A stretch of DNA of 64,000 nucleotides from Levilinea sp. (GCA_029975215.1 JARKPO010000049.1:16002-80001); one strand, 5' to 3'; counted from the stretch's first letter, positions 26,767 to 36,270 are shown. The notes: a model not told the origin generated them from the letters alone. Numbers and translations: made by a program.

Positions 26767-28350
26767 ATGGCTGCTGAAACTGGATTTAAGCTCACCTACG
26801 GGACCATGTTCAACCCCCCCGAAGAGCTGCATACCCAATTCGATGAAACCCTGGCGCAAATTAAAGCCCAATTGGGTCAGGAACACGCCATGATCATCGC
26901 TGGTGAAGAGCGCAAATCAGCTGAAAAACTAGAAAACCGCTCGCCAGCCAACACCGACCTGGTGCTGGGCATTTTCCAAAAGGGCACCGTTCAGGACGCT
27001 CAAGACGCCGTCGCCGCCGCCAAAAAGGCCTTCCCCCAATGGAGCCGCACCCCCTGGCAAGAGCGTGTGGCCCTGGTGCGTAAAGCCGCCAGCCTGATCG
27101 ATGAGCGCATTTTTAAATTCGGCGTTGTTCTGGCTTTGGAAGTTGGCAAAAACCGTATGGAAGCCCTGGGCGACGCGGCCGAAACCGCCGACCTGTTCCG
27201 CTATTCCTGCGACCAGATGGAAGCCAATCAAGGTTTCGTCAAAGAAATGGGCCGCGACCCGCTTACCGGTTATCTGTCCACCAATTTCTCCGTCCTGCGC
27301 CCCTACGGCGTCTGGCTGGTGATCAGCCCCTTCAACTTCCCCTGCGCCCTCACCGGCGGCCCCACCGGCGCGGCCCTGGTGGCTGGCAACACGGTGGTGA
27401 TGAAACCCGCCACCGATACCCCCTGGACGGCGCGCTTGATCGCCGAATGTCTGCGTGACGCCGGCGTCCCCGACGGTGTCTTCAACTACGTCACCGGTCC
27501 CGGCAGCACCCTGGGCCAGGCGCTCATCGAGCACCCCGACGTTGCTGGCGTCACCTTCACCGGCTCATTTGACGTCGGCATGCGCATCTACCGCGATTTC
27601 GGCAGCGGCCGCTGGGTGCGCCCTGCCATCCTGGAACTGGGCGGCAAAAACCCCACCATCGTCACCCAACACGCCGACCTGGAAACCGCCGCCATCGGCA
27701 TCGTACGTTCAGCCTTCGGCCTCCAGGGCCAAAAATGCTCGGCCAATTCGCGCGTGTACATCCACGAATCGGTCTACGACAGCCTGGTTGCCCGTCTGGT
27801 GGAGCTGACCAACAAGCTGGTGGTGGGCGACCCCACCTTGCGCAATGTGTATCTGGGGCCGGTGGTGAACAAGTCCTCCTATCGTGATTATCAAAACTTC
27901 ATTGGACAAATTGCCGCAGCCGGACACTTCCTGACCGGCGGTAAAGTCCTCACCGGCGGCGAATATGATAAGGGCTATTTCTGCGCCCCCACCCTGGCCG
28001 AACTGCCCCTGGATCACCCCTTGTGGAAACAGGAAATGTTCGTCCCCATCACCACTGTGGCCAAATTCAAAGACCGCGAAGAAGCCATGCGCATGGCCAA
28101 CGATGTGGATTACGGCCTGACGGCCGGTTTCTACGGCGCGCCGGATGAGGTTGAATGGTTCTTCGATCATATTGAAGCTGGCGTGACTTACGCCAACCGG
28201 CCGCAAGGGGCCACCACCGGCGCATGGCCAGGCTTCCAACCCTTCGGCGGCTGGAAAGGCTCTGGCTCTTCCGGCAAGAATGCGGGCGGTGTGCATTACG
28301 TGCAGCTCTACATGCATGAGCAAATCCGCACCCTGGTGCGCAAAATCTAA
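26767..28350 (+). CDS. 1-pyrroline-5-carboxylate dehydrogenase-like ALDH
   Basis: 527 residues. It has the NAD-binding SPFNFPCALTGGP, the general base in LELGGKNP, the nucleophile in GLQGQKCSANSR, and the C-terminal GGWKGSGSSGKNAGG of the P5C dehydrogenase (RocA/PutA) branch. It would oxidise glutamate semialdehyde (from proline) to glutamate. AGGAGG precedes the ATG at 26767. No proline dehydrogenase is adjacent. A 14-bp hairpin follows the stop. Promoter and ribosome site are the strongest in the window, so expression is probably high. Confidence 0.88.
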   Translation: MAAETGFKLTYGTMFNPPEELHTQFDETLAQIKAQLGQEHAMIIAGEERKSAEKLENRSPANTDLVLGIFQKGTVQDAQDAVAAAKKAFPQWSRTPWQERVALVRKAASLIDERIFKFGVVLALEVGKNRMEALGDAAETADLFRYSCDQMEANQGFVKEMGRDPLTGYLSTNFSVLRPYGVWLVISPFNFPCALTGGPTGAALVAGNTVVMKPATDTPWTARLIAECLRDAGVPDGVFNYVTGPGSTLGQALIEHPDVAGVTFTGSFDVGMRIYRDFGSGRWVRPAILELGGKNPTIVTQHADLETAAIGIVRSAFGLQGQKCSANSRVYIHESVYDSLVARLVELTNKLVVGDPTLRNVYLGPVVNKSSYRDYQNFIGQIAAAGHFLTGGKVLTGGEYDKGYFCAPTLAELPLDHPLWKQEMFVPITTVAKFKDREEAMRMANDVDYGLTAGFYGAPDEVEWFFDHIEAGVTYANRPQGATTGAWPGFQPFGGWKGSGSSGKNAGGVHYVQLYMHEQIRTLVRKI

Positions 28351-28360
28351 CGGTACCCCT

Positions 28361-28404
28361 AGCGGCGGCAGCCCACCAAAACGCTGCGAAGGGCTGCCGC
28401 CGCT
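28361..28404 (+). other. perfect 14-bp hairpin without T-run
   Basis: AGCGGCGGCAGCCC (28361-28374) and GGGCTGCCGCCGCT (28391-28404) pair fully with a 16-base loop. No T-tract follows on either strand, so it may be an mRNA-stabilising or processing stem rather than an intrinsic terminator. Confidence 0.6.
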
Positions 28405-28421
28405 CCACATCAGGTTCCCTC

Positions 28422-28721
28422 ATGACCCTTGGCAACCGCATCGGCGTTTTCCTCATTTTGCTGGGCATCGCATTCATCGGCTTGTTCATCCTTTCCGACA
28501 TCGCCTCCGCCCCAGAAATTGGCCTGTTGGCGGCTGGCACGTTAATTTTGCTGGTTGGCATCTATTTATTCTGGAAAAACCCGAATCCCGACCCCGCTCC
28601 CAGCGGTCGCTTCGGCATCTTTAAGCGAAAACCCAAACCTAAAAAGGAGAAGAAGGGCAAAGACAAAAAAGACAAGCGGGAACAGAAATCCGACCAGTCC
28701 TCTGAGTCGCGCCCAAGATAA
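28422..28721 (+). CDS. small two-helix membrane protein with Lys-rich tail
   Basis: 99 residues. Two hydrophobic helices (about 7-26 and 32-50) and a very basic tail (about 64-99, repeated K-K-E-K/K-D-K). Helices and tail are typical of small uncharacterised membrane proteins that touch nucleic acid or acidic lipid; nothing more specific can be said. It ends 7 bases before the CoA-transferase subunit A gene, so it is probably co-transcribed with it. Confidence 0.6.
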   Translation: MTLGNRIGVFLILLGIAFIGLFILSDIASAPEIGLLAAGTLILLVGIYLFWKNPNPDPAPSGRFGIFKRKPKPKKEKKGKDKKDKREQKSDQSSESRPR

Positions 28722-28728
28722 AAAGCCT

Positions 28729-29631
28729 ATGTCCAAAGTGTGTTCATTAAAAGAAGCCGTTGCCAGCTACGTAAAAGACGGCGACACGCTCTATGCCGCC
28801 GGGTTTACCCACCTGATCCCCTTCGCCGCCGGGCATGAGATCATCCGTCAGGGCCGTAAAAATCTCACCCTGGCCCGCGCCACCCCCGATCTGATCTATG
28901 ATCAAATGGTTGCAGCCGGCTGCGCGCGCAAAGTGATCTTCTCCTACATGGGCAACCCGGGAGTCGGCTCGCTGCGCATCGTGCGTTCTGAGCTGGAGGC
29001 CGGCCGCCTGGAATGGGAAGAGTATTCCCATTTCGGCATGATCACCCGCCTTTCCGCCGGGGCCAGCGGCCTGCCCTTCCTGCCCATGAAGCAGACCGGC
29101 GCAGCCGATCTGGAAAAATCCAACCCCCATATCCGCCGCGTCACCGACCCCTACAGCGGTGAAGAGGTGGTGGTGGTGCCGGCCCTCAACCCCGACGTAG
29201 CCATCGTCCACGTCCAGCGCGCCGACCGCAGCGGCAACGCTCACATCTGGGGTATCCTGGGTGAGCAGAAAGAAGCCGCCTTCGCCGCCCGTCATGTCAT
29301 CCTCACCGCCGAAGAACTGGTAGATGAAGAGGTCATCCGCTCCGACCCCAACCGCTCCATGATCCCCGGCTTCATCGTGGATGCCGTCTGCGAAGTGCCG
29401 TTTGCCTCACACCCCTCTTACACCCAGGGTTACTACGACCGCGACAACGCTTTTTATCTGTCCTGGGATCAAATCAGCGAATCCCCTGAGGCCGTGCGCG
29501 CCTGGCTGGATGAATGGGTGTACGGCGTTCAGGACCGTGCCGAATACTGGCAGAAATTGGGCGCAGAAACGCACGAACGCCTGCGCGTGACCCCCAATCT
29601 GAGCAGCCCTGTCAACTATGGAGCGTACTGA
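28729..29631 (+). CDS. CoA-transferase subunit A (glutaconate-CoA-transferase-like)
   Basis: 300 residues. N-terminal V-K-D-G-D-T-L-Y-A-A-G-F (about 14-25), the G-H-E-I-I-R-Q-G-R-K-N-L-T-L region, the M-G-N-P-G-V-G-S segment (about 70-77) and a C-terminal W-I/V-Y-G part fit family I subunit A of the glutaconate/3-oxoacid type. Together with the next gene it should move CoA between acyl groups. The ATG at 28729 has no good ribosome site, so translation may be coupled to the preceding gene. Confidence 0.82.
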   Translation: MSKVCSLKEAVASYVKDGDTLYAAGFTHLIPFAAGHEIIRQGRKNLTLARATPDLIYDQMVAAGCARKVIFSYMGNPGVGSLRIVRSELEAGRLEWEEYSHFGMITRLSAGASGLPFLPMKQTGAADLEKSNPHIRRVTDPYSGEEVVVVPALNPDVAIVHVQRADRSGNAHIWGILGEQKEAAFAARHVILTAEELVDEEVIRSDPNRSMIPGFIVDAVCEVPFASHPSYTQGYYDRDNAFYLSWDQISESPEAVRAWLDEWVYGVQDRAEYWQKLGAETHERLRVTPNLSSPVNYGAY

Positions 29632-29632
29632 T

Positions 29633-30391
29633 ATGGAATACAACGCCTCAGAACTGATGATTATCAATGCCGCCCGCCTGCTGCGCGATGGGGACGTGGT
29701 GTTTGTGGGCGTGGGCCAGCCCAATCTGGCCTGCAATCTGGCGCGCCGCACACATGCGCCCAACCTGCTGATGATCTACGAAGCCGGCGTCATCGGTGCC
29801 CGCCCGGCCCGCCTGCCCCTTTCCATCGGCGACCCCACCCTGGTCTCCGGCGCATCCCTGGTGTGCAGCATGTACGACGTCTTCACCCTTTACTTGCAGC
29901 GCGGCAACGTAGATGTCGGCTTCCTGGGCGGCGCGCAGATTGACCGCTACGGCAACATCAACGCCACCGTCATCGGCTCCTATGACCACCCCAAAGTGCG
30001 CCTTCCCGGGTCGGGCGGCTCGCAGGAAATTGCCGCCTGGGCCAACCGCTGCTACATCATGACCCCCCACCAAAAGCGCCGCTTCCCCGAAAAAGTGGAT
30101 TTCGTCACCTCGGCTGGCTTCCTGAATGGGCACGGTGAACGCCAGGCCGCCGGGCTGCGCGGGGGTGGGCCTCAGGCCGTGGTCACCAACCTGGGCATCC
30201 TGGAACCCGACGACAGCGGCGAGATGATCCTCACCGCCCTACACCCCGGCTGCACGCTGGAACAGGCCCAGGAAAACACCGGCTGGCCCCTCAAAGCCGC
30301 CCCTCAGCTGCGTCTGACCGAACCACCCACCGCCGAAGAACTGCGCATCCTGCGGGATGAACTGGACCCCGACCGGATCTATCTTAAATGA
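29633..30391 (+). CDS. CoA-transferase subunit B (glutaconate-CoA-transferase-like)
   Basis: 252 residues. The catalytic Glu lies in M-I-Y-E-A-G-V-I-G (about 45-53), the position of the GctB nucleophile. The G-F-L-G-G-A-Q-I-D-R-Y-G-N-I-N-A motif (about 100-115) and a late V-T-N-L-G-I-L follow. GGAG lies 8 bases before the ATG at 29633, one base after the subunit A stop codon; an ATG at 29618 overlaps subunit A. The pair is complete. Confidence 0.85.
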   Translation: MEYNASELMIINAARLLRDGDVVFVGVGQPNLACNLARRTHAPNLLMIYEAGVIGARPARLPLSIGDPTLVSGASLVCSMYDVFTLYLQRGNVDVGFLGGAQIDRYGNINATVIGSYDHPKVRLPGSGGSQEIAAWANRCYIMTPHQKRRFPEKVDFVTSAGFLNGHGERQAAGLRGGGPQAVVTNLGILEPDDSGEMILTALHPGCTLEQAQENTGWPLKAAPQLRLTEPPTAEELRILRDELDPDRIYLK

Positions 30392-31419
30392 GCGAGACAT
30401 CGTCCATTGAAGTCCTCATCACTAACCGTTTTTCGGACGCGCTGATGGATCAGCTGCGCGAGCTTTCGCCGCGCCTGCATATCACCCACCATCACGCCCG
30501 CCGTGCCGAAGAGATTCCCAACGATGTGTGGGAACGCTGCGAGGTGCTCTACACGGATTCCGTACTGCCCGATCCCCAAAGCGCCCCCAACCTGCGCTGG
30601 GTACAGTTTCACTATGCTGGCATTGATTTCGCCATCGACTCGCCCTTGCTGCAAAAACCCGACCTGCTGGTCACCACCCTTAGCGGCGCCAACGCTTTGC
30701 AGACTTCCGAATATGTGATCATGATGCTGCTGGCCCTCGGCCACCGCATGCCCAACCTGATCCAGAATCAGATCAAAGCCGAATGGCCGCGCGACCGCGA
30801 CCGTTGGGAACGGTTCAGTCCTGTGGAACTGCACCATGCCACGGTCGGCCTGGTGGGCTACGGCAGCATCGCCCGCGAGACCGCCCGGCTGCTCAAGTCT
30901 TTCCAGGCCACGGTGCTGGCGGCCAAACGGGATGTGCGCCACCCCGAAGACACTGGCTACCATTTGCCCGGTCTGGGCGACCCCAACGGCGAATACTTCG
31001 ACCGTCTTTATCCCATCGAAGCTGTCGTACCCATGCTCAAACTGTGCGATTTCGTCGTCGTTACCCTGCCCCTAAACCAGCATACCCGCGGGTTGATCGG
31101 CGAAAAAGAGCTGCGCGCCATGAAACCCAGCGCCTATCTGGTGGATGTTGGGCGAGGCGGCGTGGTACAGCACGACGCGCTGATTGAGGCCCTACAGGAA
31201 AACCGCCTGGCCGGCGCCGCGCTGGACGTCTTCCCCGAAGAGCCGCTGCCCTCCACCAGCCCATTGTGGCGCATGCCCAACGTGCTCATGTCACCGCACA
31301 TCGCCGGCATCAGCCCGCACTACCCCGAGCGAGCTGCAGCACTCTTCGCCGATAACCTCACCCGTTATCTTAACAACCAGCCTCTGCTCAACCGCTACGA
31401 CCTGAGCCTGCGCTACTGA
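30388..31419 (+). CDS. D-2-hydroxyacid dehydrogenase
   Basis: 343 residues, NAD-dependent family. The dinucleotide motif VGLVGYGSIARE (about 151-162), catalytic Arg in DVGRGGVV, Glu in DVFPEEPLP and His in SPHIAG are all present. It overlaps subunit B by four bases (ATGA). Together these genes recall the first and CoA-transfer steps of the 2-hydroxyglutarate route of glutamate fermentation. The radical dehydratase genes of that route are not in the window, so other 2-hydroxyacids are possible. Confidence 0.85.
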   Translation: MSETSSIEVLITNRFSDALMDQLRELSPRLHITHHHARRAEEIPNDVWERCEVLYTDSVLPDPQSAPNLRWVQFHYAGIDFAIDSPLLQKPDLLVTTLSGANALQTSEYVIMMLLALGHRMPNLIQNQIKAEWPRDRDRWERFSPVELHHATVGLVGYGSIARETARLLKSFQATVLAAKRDVRHPEDTGYHLPGLGDPNGEYFDRLYPIEAVVPMLKLCDFVVVTLPLNQHTRGLIGEKELRAMKPSAYLVDVGRGGVVQHDALIEALQENRLAGAALDVFPEEPLPSTSPLWRMPNVLMSPHIAGISPHYPERAAALFADNLTRYLNNQPLLNRYDLSLRY

Positions 31420-31439
31420 GCCTGGTTCTACCCCCTCAG

Positions 31440-31477
31440 GCGCCCCCCCCTTCTCACCGGAGGTGGGGCGCTTTTTT
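31440..31477 (+). terminator. rho-independent terminator
   Basis: GCGCCCC (31440-31446) pairs with GGGGCGC (31465-31471), then TTTTTT. It ends the CoA-transferase operon. Confidence 0.75.
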
Positions 31478-31527
31478 GGGCTTGCGGCGCGGTCAGGGGC
31501 AGCAATGTATGATATCATTGGCAAATT

Positions 31528-32277
31528 ATGCCGATAAAACCCACCCGCATACCCTACCTGCTGTTTGATCTGGGCGGAACCCTGCTGTATTTTGACAGCG
31601 ATTGGCCGCAAACCATCCGCCTGTTCTGCCAGCGTCTGGAAGACCGCCTGACGGCCTGGGGCTATACCTTCCCCGTGGGTCAAATTGCCGCGGAGCTGTT
31701 TGGCCGCAACCAGGATCATCACCAGAAACCTGACCCCGAACACCGCGAATTGGCCACCGCCGATCTGGTCACCGAGGTGCTGGCCCACCACAATATTCAG
31801 CTCAGCCCCAGCCGCCTGCGGCTGGCCCTGGCGGCCATGTACACCGTCTCTCAGGCCCACTGGTGGCCCGAAGAGGATGCCGCCCTCACCCTTCGCGAAC
31901 TGCGTTCAGAGGGTTACCGCCTGGGTCTGGTTTCCAACGCGGGCGACACCCTGGATGTGCACGCCCTCGTCCAAAAAGCTGGTCTGCGTTCCTATTTTGA
32001 TTTCATCCTCGTATCCGCCTCACTGGGCCTCAGCAAACCCCACCCCGCCATCTATCAGCGCGCCCTGGCGCATTGGGACGCTCTGCCCCACCAGGCGGCC
32101 ATGATCGGCGACACCCCTCTGGCCGATATGGACGGCGCGCGCGAATTTGGGATTCACCCCATCTGGATCACGCGCCGCGCCCCCCAGGGGCAGCAGCCCA
32201 GCCAACCCCCTGCGGCGGTCATTCAAACCTTAGCGGAACTGCCCCCACTCCTGCGCACATGGAATCCTCTGCCCTAA
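31528..32277 (+). CDS. HAD-family hydrolase
   Basis: 249 residues. Motif I is FDLGGTLL (about 12-19): nucleophile Asp kept, second Asp replaced by Gly, as in some HAD subfamilies with altered acid/base. Motif II is VSNAG (about 133-137), motif III has Lys in GLSKPHP (about 169-175) and motif IV is MIGDTPLADMDGA (about 190-202). The substrate is unknown. Its last 19 bases overlap the start of the next gene, so the two are coupled. Confidence 0.82.
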   Translation: MPIKPTRIPYLLFDLGGTLLYFDSDWPQTIRLFCQRLEDRLTAWGYTFPVGQIAAELFGRNQDHHQKPDPEHRELATADLVTEVLAHHNIQLSPSRLRLALAAMYTVSQAHWWPEEDAALTLRELRSEGYRLGLVSNAGDTLDVHALVQKAGLRSYFDFILVSASLGLSKPHPAIYQRALAHWDALPHQAAMIGDTPLADMDGAREFGIHPIWITRRAPQGQQPSQPPAAVIQTLAELPPLLRTWNPLP

Positions 32278-33140
32278 AACCAGCCCCCAAGGCCTTGCCC
32301 TACATTGCCCTCGCCTCCGGCATCCTGGCCCTCAGCCTGTCCGCTCTTTTTGTGCGCTGGGCTGAGGCCCCCGGAACCATCACCACCTTTTACCGTATGG
32401 CCTTTGCGGCCTTGTTCATGCTGCCCTTTTACTTGCGCCACCAACAGCGCGCCGCTCAACGTACCCCCTGGCGGCTGCTGGTCTGGACCCTGGTGGGCGG
32501 GCTGTTCACCGCTTTAGATCACATCTTCTGGGCGGTCGGCATCCAATATACCACCGTGGCCAACGCCACCCTGCTCAATTACATTGCCCCGCTGTGGGTT
32601 TCGCTGTTCGCCTTCCTGGTGTGGAAAGAAAAAATGCCGAAGGTCTTCTGGGCCGGCCTGGTGCTCACCCTCACCGGTGCGGCCGTCGTCTTTGGCAACG
32701 ATATCTTGCGCAACCCCCACCTGTCGCGGGGCGACCTGCTGGCCACCATCTCCAGCCTGTTTTATGCCGCCTACTTCCTCACCACCCAGCGCGCCCGCCG
32801 CAGTCTGGACACCATGTCTTACATTTGGCCGGTGGTGGTGGTGTGTGCCGTCATCCTGCTGGGCGTCAACCTGGCAGCCGGCATCCCCCTCACAGGCTAT
32901 TCCGCCCAGGCATATCTCACCTTCTTAGGGGCAGCGCTGATTTCACAAGTGATTGGGTATTTCTCGGTGGGTTACGCCCTGGGCCACCTGCCCGCTTCGG
33001 TCGTCTCCCCCACCATGATCCTGCAGCCGGTCTTCACCGCCCTTTTGGCCATTCCCCTGGCGGGCGAACAGCTCAGCCTGCCGCAGCTTTTGGGCGGGCT
33101 GGCCGTGCTCTTGGGCATTTTCCTGGTTAACCGCCGCTAG
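32259..33140 (+). CDS. EamA/DMT-superfamily transporter
   Basis: 293 residues with about ten helices in two EamA repeats. The E-K-M-P-K-V-F-W at the end of repeat 1 and G-E-Q-L-S-L-P-Q at the end of repeat 2 are typical. The start at 32259 lies inside the HAD gene; a longer reading frame exists upstream but is antisense-like in composition. The substrate is unknown. The end overlaps the convergent HD-GYP gene by 14 bases. Confidence 0.82.
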   Translation: MESSALKPAPKALPYIALASGILALSLSALFVRWAEAPGTITTFYRMAFAALFMLPFYLRHQQRAAQRTPWRLLVWTLVGGLFTALDHIFWAVGIQYTTVANATLLNYIAPLWVSLFAFLVWKEKMPKVFWAGLVLTLTGAAVVFGNDILRNPHLSRGDLLATISSLFYAAYFLTTQRARRSLDTMSYIWPVVVVCAVILLGVNLAAGIPLTGYSAQAYLTFLGAALISQVIGYFSVGYALGHLPASVVSPTMILQPVFTALLAIPLAGEQLSLPQLLGGLAVLLGIFLVNRR

Positions 33141-36100
33141 GCAGCTCTCCTTGCTCGTGCAGGTAAGCCAAAAATTCTTCCACCACCCGCGGGTCAAATA
33201 ACCGTCCAGACTCCTCGCGCAGATACGCCGCAATCCGTTCTGGCTCCCAGGGCTGCGGGCGGTAGGGGCGGCTGCTGTGCAGCGCATCCCACACATCCAC
33301 CACCGCGAAGATGCGCGCCGCCAGAGGGATTTCCTCCCCACGCAGCCCGCGCGGATAGCCGCTGCCGTCCCAGCGTTCGTGATGCGCATAGGGGATATCC
33401 AAGGCCGGGCGCAGAAAGTCAATATCTGCCAGCATGTAATAGGCATTCACGGGGTGCTGGCGCATAATGCCCCACTCTTCGTCTGTCAGCGGGCCAGGTT
33501 TCAGCAGCACCTGATCGGGAATGCCCATCTTGCCGATGTCGTGCAGCAGCGCCCCGCGGCGCACATGTGCCAGGTTTTCTTCGCCTATCCCCATACGCTG
33601 TGCCAATTCCACCACCCATTCGGTTACCCGCTCAGAATGGCCTTCGGTCTCATAATCACGCAATTCCAACGCCCGCGCCCATCCGGCGATGGTGGCATCA
33701 TAGGCCTGAGTCAGCTTGCGGAACAGGGCAGCGTTATCAATGGCGATGGCCGCCTGGTTGACCATTGACTCAATGAAGTTCACATGTTCCAATTCCAAAT
33801 CCGGCGTAGAGCGCTGATACACTTCCAGCACGCCCTGTACCTGCCCTTCCACCACCAGCGGAAAAACCAGATAGCCGGTAAAACCCTCCGCTGCCAGATC
33901 TATGCCCCCAAAGAAGGACGGCGGCACCTCGGACAGACGTGAAATCATCAGGGTATGCTGGTTTTGAGCCGCCAGGCCCGCGTAACCCTCGCCCAGCGCA
34001 TACCGTACATGCTGCACAGAGTTGGTAAAGAAACCTCTGCCGGCCGCGTACGTTAATTCCTGCGTCTCCGGATTCATCAAGAGAATAACGGCGGCTTCGG
34101 CGTGGGTTTGCAAAGTGATATGCTCCAACACCGTGCGCAGCACATCCTGCAGATCAACGCGCGCTGTAATCGTCAAATCCACGTCCCGCAAAGCAGCAAT
34201 TTGCTGGTACTGCTGCTGAAGGCGCGCCTGGGTGCGCTTCTGCTCGGTCACATCTCGTAAAATCGTCAGAATGCACAGCTCTCCGTTCAGCTCCACCATC
34301 CGAGATGACACCTGCCCAATGCGCAGCGCGCCGCCTTTTACCCGCATGTTAGCTTCAAAATCCAGCACCTCACCGCTTTCCCGCAAACGCGAAACCAGCA
34401 GGTGTTCATCCTCCGGTGCACCCCACAAGCCCAAATCTGCCGCCGATTTTCCCAGAGCTTCTTGGGGCGTGTAACCGGTGACCCGCGTGAATCCCTCATT
34501 CACCTCTAAGAAGACCCCATCCGACATTCGGTTAATGCTGATCGAGTCAGGCGTAGTTCGGAACGCCTTTGAGAACTTCTCCTCTGAATCGCGCAGGGCC
34601 TGTTCCACCTTGACCCGCGGGGTGATATCTTCCACGATGCCGATACCGCCCACCACCTCACTCTGGTCATTCAAATAGGGTGCGGTGCGCATCCACACAA
34701 AAATCCGAACATCGGAATGGGTGGCCTGATATTCACCTTCGTAAAATCCTTCACGGCCTTCCATAGCCGCCCGCAGCGCGGGGAGCACCCGCTGATCTTT
34801 CAGTTCAGCCATGTTCATGCTGATCAGCCGCTTGGCAGGCGCCTGCAAGATATCGGCAAAGCGCTGGTTTACGCGGGTGATGCGCAAATCGCGGTCATAC
34901 TGAAAAATGCCCACTGGCGTCTTTTGGAATATGGTGCGGTAGCGCCGTTCGCTGTCGCGCAGCCTTTCCTCTACCTGCACGCGTTCGGTCACATCCGTCA
35001 CCAGGCTCAGCACAGCAGTCTCCCCTTCCCATTCGATCGGGGCAGCCTGAATATGCACAAAACGGATATTTCCTTCACGGGTGATGATCCGCACCGCCTC
35101 CAGGGACTTTTTCTCACTCAGCACTACCTGTGAGAACGTTGCGCGGATCATTTCATAGTCATCAGGGGGCACTACTTGATCCAAACGCAGCTGCAGTAGT
35201 TCAGCCATACTGTAACCGCTGATCAACTCGCTGGCGGCGTTGGCAAACAGGATCCGTCCGTGGGTTGAAACCACAACCGCCTCGCTGGCCGTTTCCACCA
35301 ACAGCCGGTATTTTTCTTCACTTTTCTTGAGGGCCTGCGTGCGCGAACGCACCTCGCGACGCAGCATTTCCCCCCATACCAGGCTCAATACCGTGAACAG
35401 CAACAGCCCCCCCACCCCGATTAAGGCGATATTCAGATAAGGCCATGAACGCAGCGCCTGGTAAAAAGTGCGCGGCTGATACAGTTGGGTCCAGTTTTCT
35501 AAAATCCGGTCGTAGACCCCTTCGCGTTTCACCAGGTTCAACCCCTGGTTCAGCAGGTTTAAAACATCCTGGTTGCCCTCGCGCACCGCAAAGCCGTAGC
35601 GTACGGTCTGCGGACTGTCCACCCCCAGGGCCTTTAGCCGCCAATTGGGATTTTTCTGCAGAAAATAATGCCCCTGCGCCTCGTTGAGCAGGGCCGCATC
35701 GTAGCGTCCCGCGGCCAGCAAGGTCAGCGCGTCGGGAGCGTTTTCCACCAATATCACCTGGCCTGCCAGACCGCTGCGCACCAGGTATTCTTCCATCACC
35801 CCCCCACGCTGCACCACCACCGACCGACCGCGCAAATCTTCCATGCCCTGCAATTCCGAGCCCTGGGGGACAAACACATCAAAGCTCAAATAGGCATAGG
35901 GTGTGGAAAAATCGTAAATCTTCTCGCGTTCTTCGGAATAAGCCATGCCCGCGACGGCGTCAATGCTGCCTTCCTCCAGCCAGCGGCGCACATCCCCCCA
36001 GGACCCCTGCCAGATTTCGACGTTGACGTTCAGCGCTTGCCCCACGGCCCGCGCCATTTCCATATCCAACCCCTCAGGCTGGTCTTCGGCTGTGTAGGAA

Positions 36101-36270
36101 TACGGGGGATAGTTCCAGTCGCCGCCGATGCGCAGGGTGCGGCGCCCGCTGGTGGGGGTCGGGGTGGTTTGCCAGCCGGCCTGCGCCTCGCGCACGGGCA
36201 GGCTGCTGAGCGCCAACACGCTCACCAGCATCCCCAAGAGCACCGCAAGCTGCCAAACCCTACGCCTCAT
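33127..36270 (-). CDS. SBP-PAS-GAF receptor with HD-GYP phosphodiesterase output
   Basis: 1047 residues. Signal peptide (1-32), a family 3 solute-binding domain (about 45-265), a membrane helix (about 285-305), three PAS domains (about 320-440, 450-565 and 570-690), GAF (about 705-855) and HD-GYP (about 870-1035). HD-GYP is complete: L-L-H-D-I-G-K-M-G-I-P-D, H-H-E-R-W-D-G-S-G-Y-P. It should break down cyclic di-GMP in answer to an amino-acid-like ligand plus redox or small-molecule signals. The start at 36270 sits before the signal peptide; an upstream in-frame ATG at 36357 adds a tail without a signal sequence. Confidence 0.88.
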   Translation of the reverse strand: MRRRVWQLAVLLGMLVSVLALSSLPVREAQAGWQTTPTPTSGRRTLRIGGDWNYPPYSYTAEDQPEGLDMEMARAVGQALNVNVEIWQGSWGDVRRWLEEGSIDAVAGMAYSEEREKIYDFSTPYAYLSFDVFVPQGSELQGMEDLRGRSVVVQRGGVMEEYLVRSGLAGQVILVENAPDALTLLAAGRYDAALLNEAQGHYFLQKNPNWRLKALGVDSPQTVRYGFAVREGNQDVLNLLNQGLNLVKREGVYDRILENWTQLYQPRTFYQALRSWPYLNIALIGVGGLLLFTVLSLVWGEMLRREVRSRTQALKKSEEKYRLLVETASEAVVVSTHGRILFANAASELISGYSMAELLQLRLDQVVPPDDYEMIRATFSQVVLSEKKSLEAVRIITREGNIRFVHIQAAPIEWEGETAVLSLVTDVTERVQVEERLRDSERRYRTIFQKTPVGIFQYDRDLRITRVNQRFADILQAPAKRLISMNMAELKDQRVLPALRAAMEGREGFYEGEYQATHSDVRIFVWMRTAPYLNDQSEVVGGIGIVEDITPRVKVEQALRDSEEKFSKAFRTTPDSISINRMSDGVFLEVNEGFTRVTGYTPQEALGKSAADLGLWGAPEDEHLLVSRLRESGEVLDFEANMRVKGGALRIGQVSSRMVELNGELCILTILRDVTEQKRTQARLQQQYQQIAALRDVDLTITARVDLQDVLRTVLEHITLQTHAEAAVILLMNPETQELTYAAGRGFFTNSVQHVRYALGEGYAGLAAQNQHTLMISRLSEVPPSFFGGIDLAAEGFTGYLVFPLVVEGQVQGVLEVYQRSTPDLELEHVNFIESMVNQAAIAIDNAALFRKLTQAYDATIAGWARALELRDYETEGHSERVTEWVVELAQRMGIGEENLAHVRRGALLHDIGKMGIPDQVLLKPGPLTDEEWGIMRQHPVNAYYMLADIDFLRPALDIPYAHHERWDGSGYPRGLRGEEIPLAARIFAVVDVWDALHSSRPYRPQPWEPERIAAYLREESGRLFDPRVVEEFLAYLHEQGELPSGG

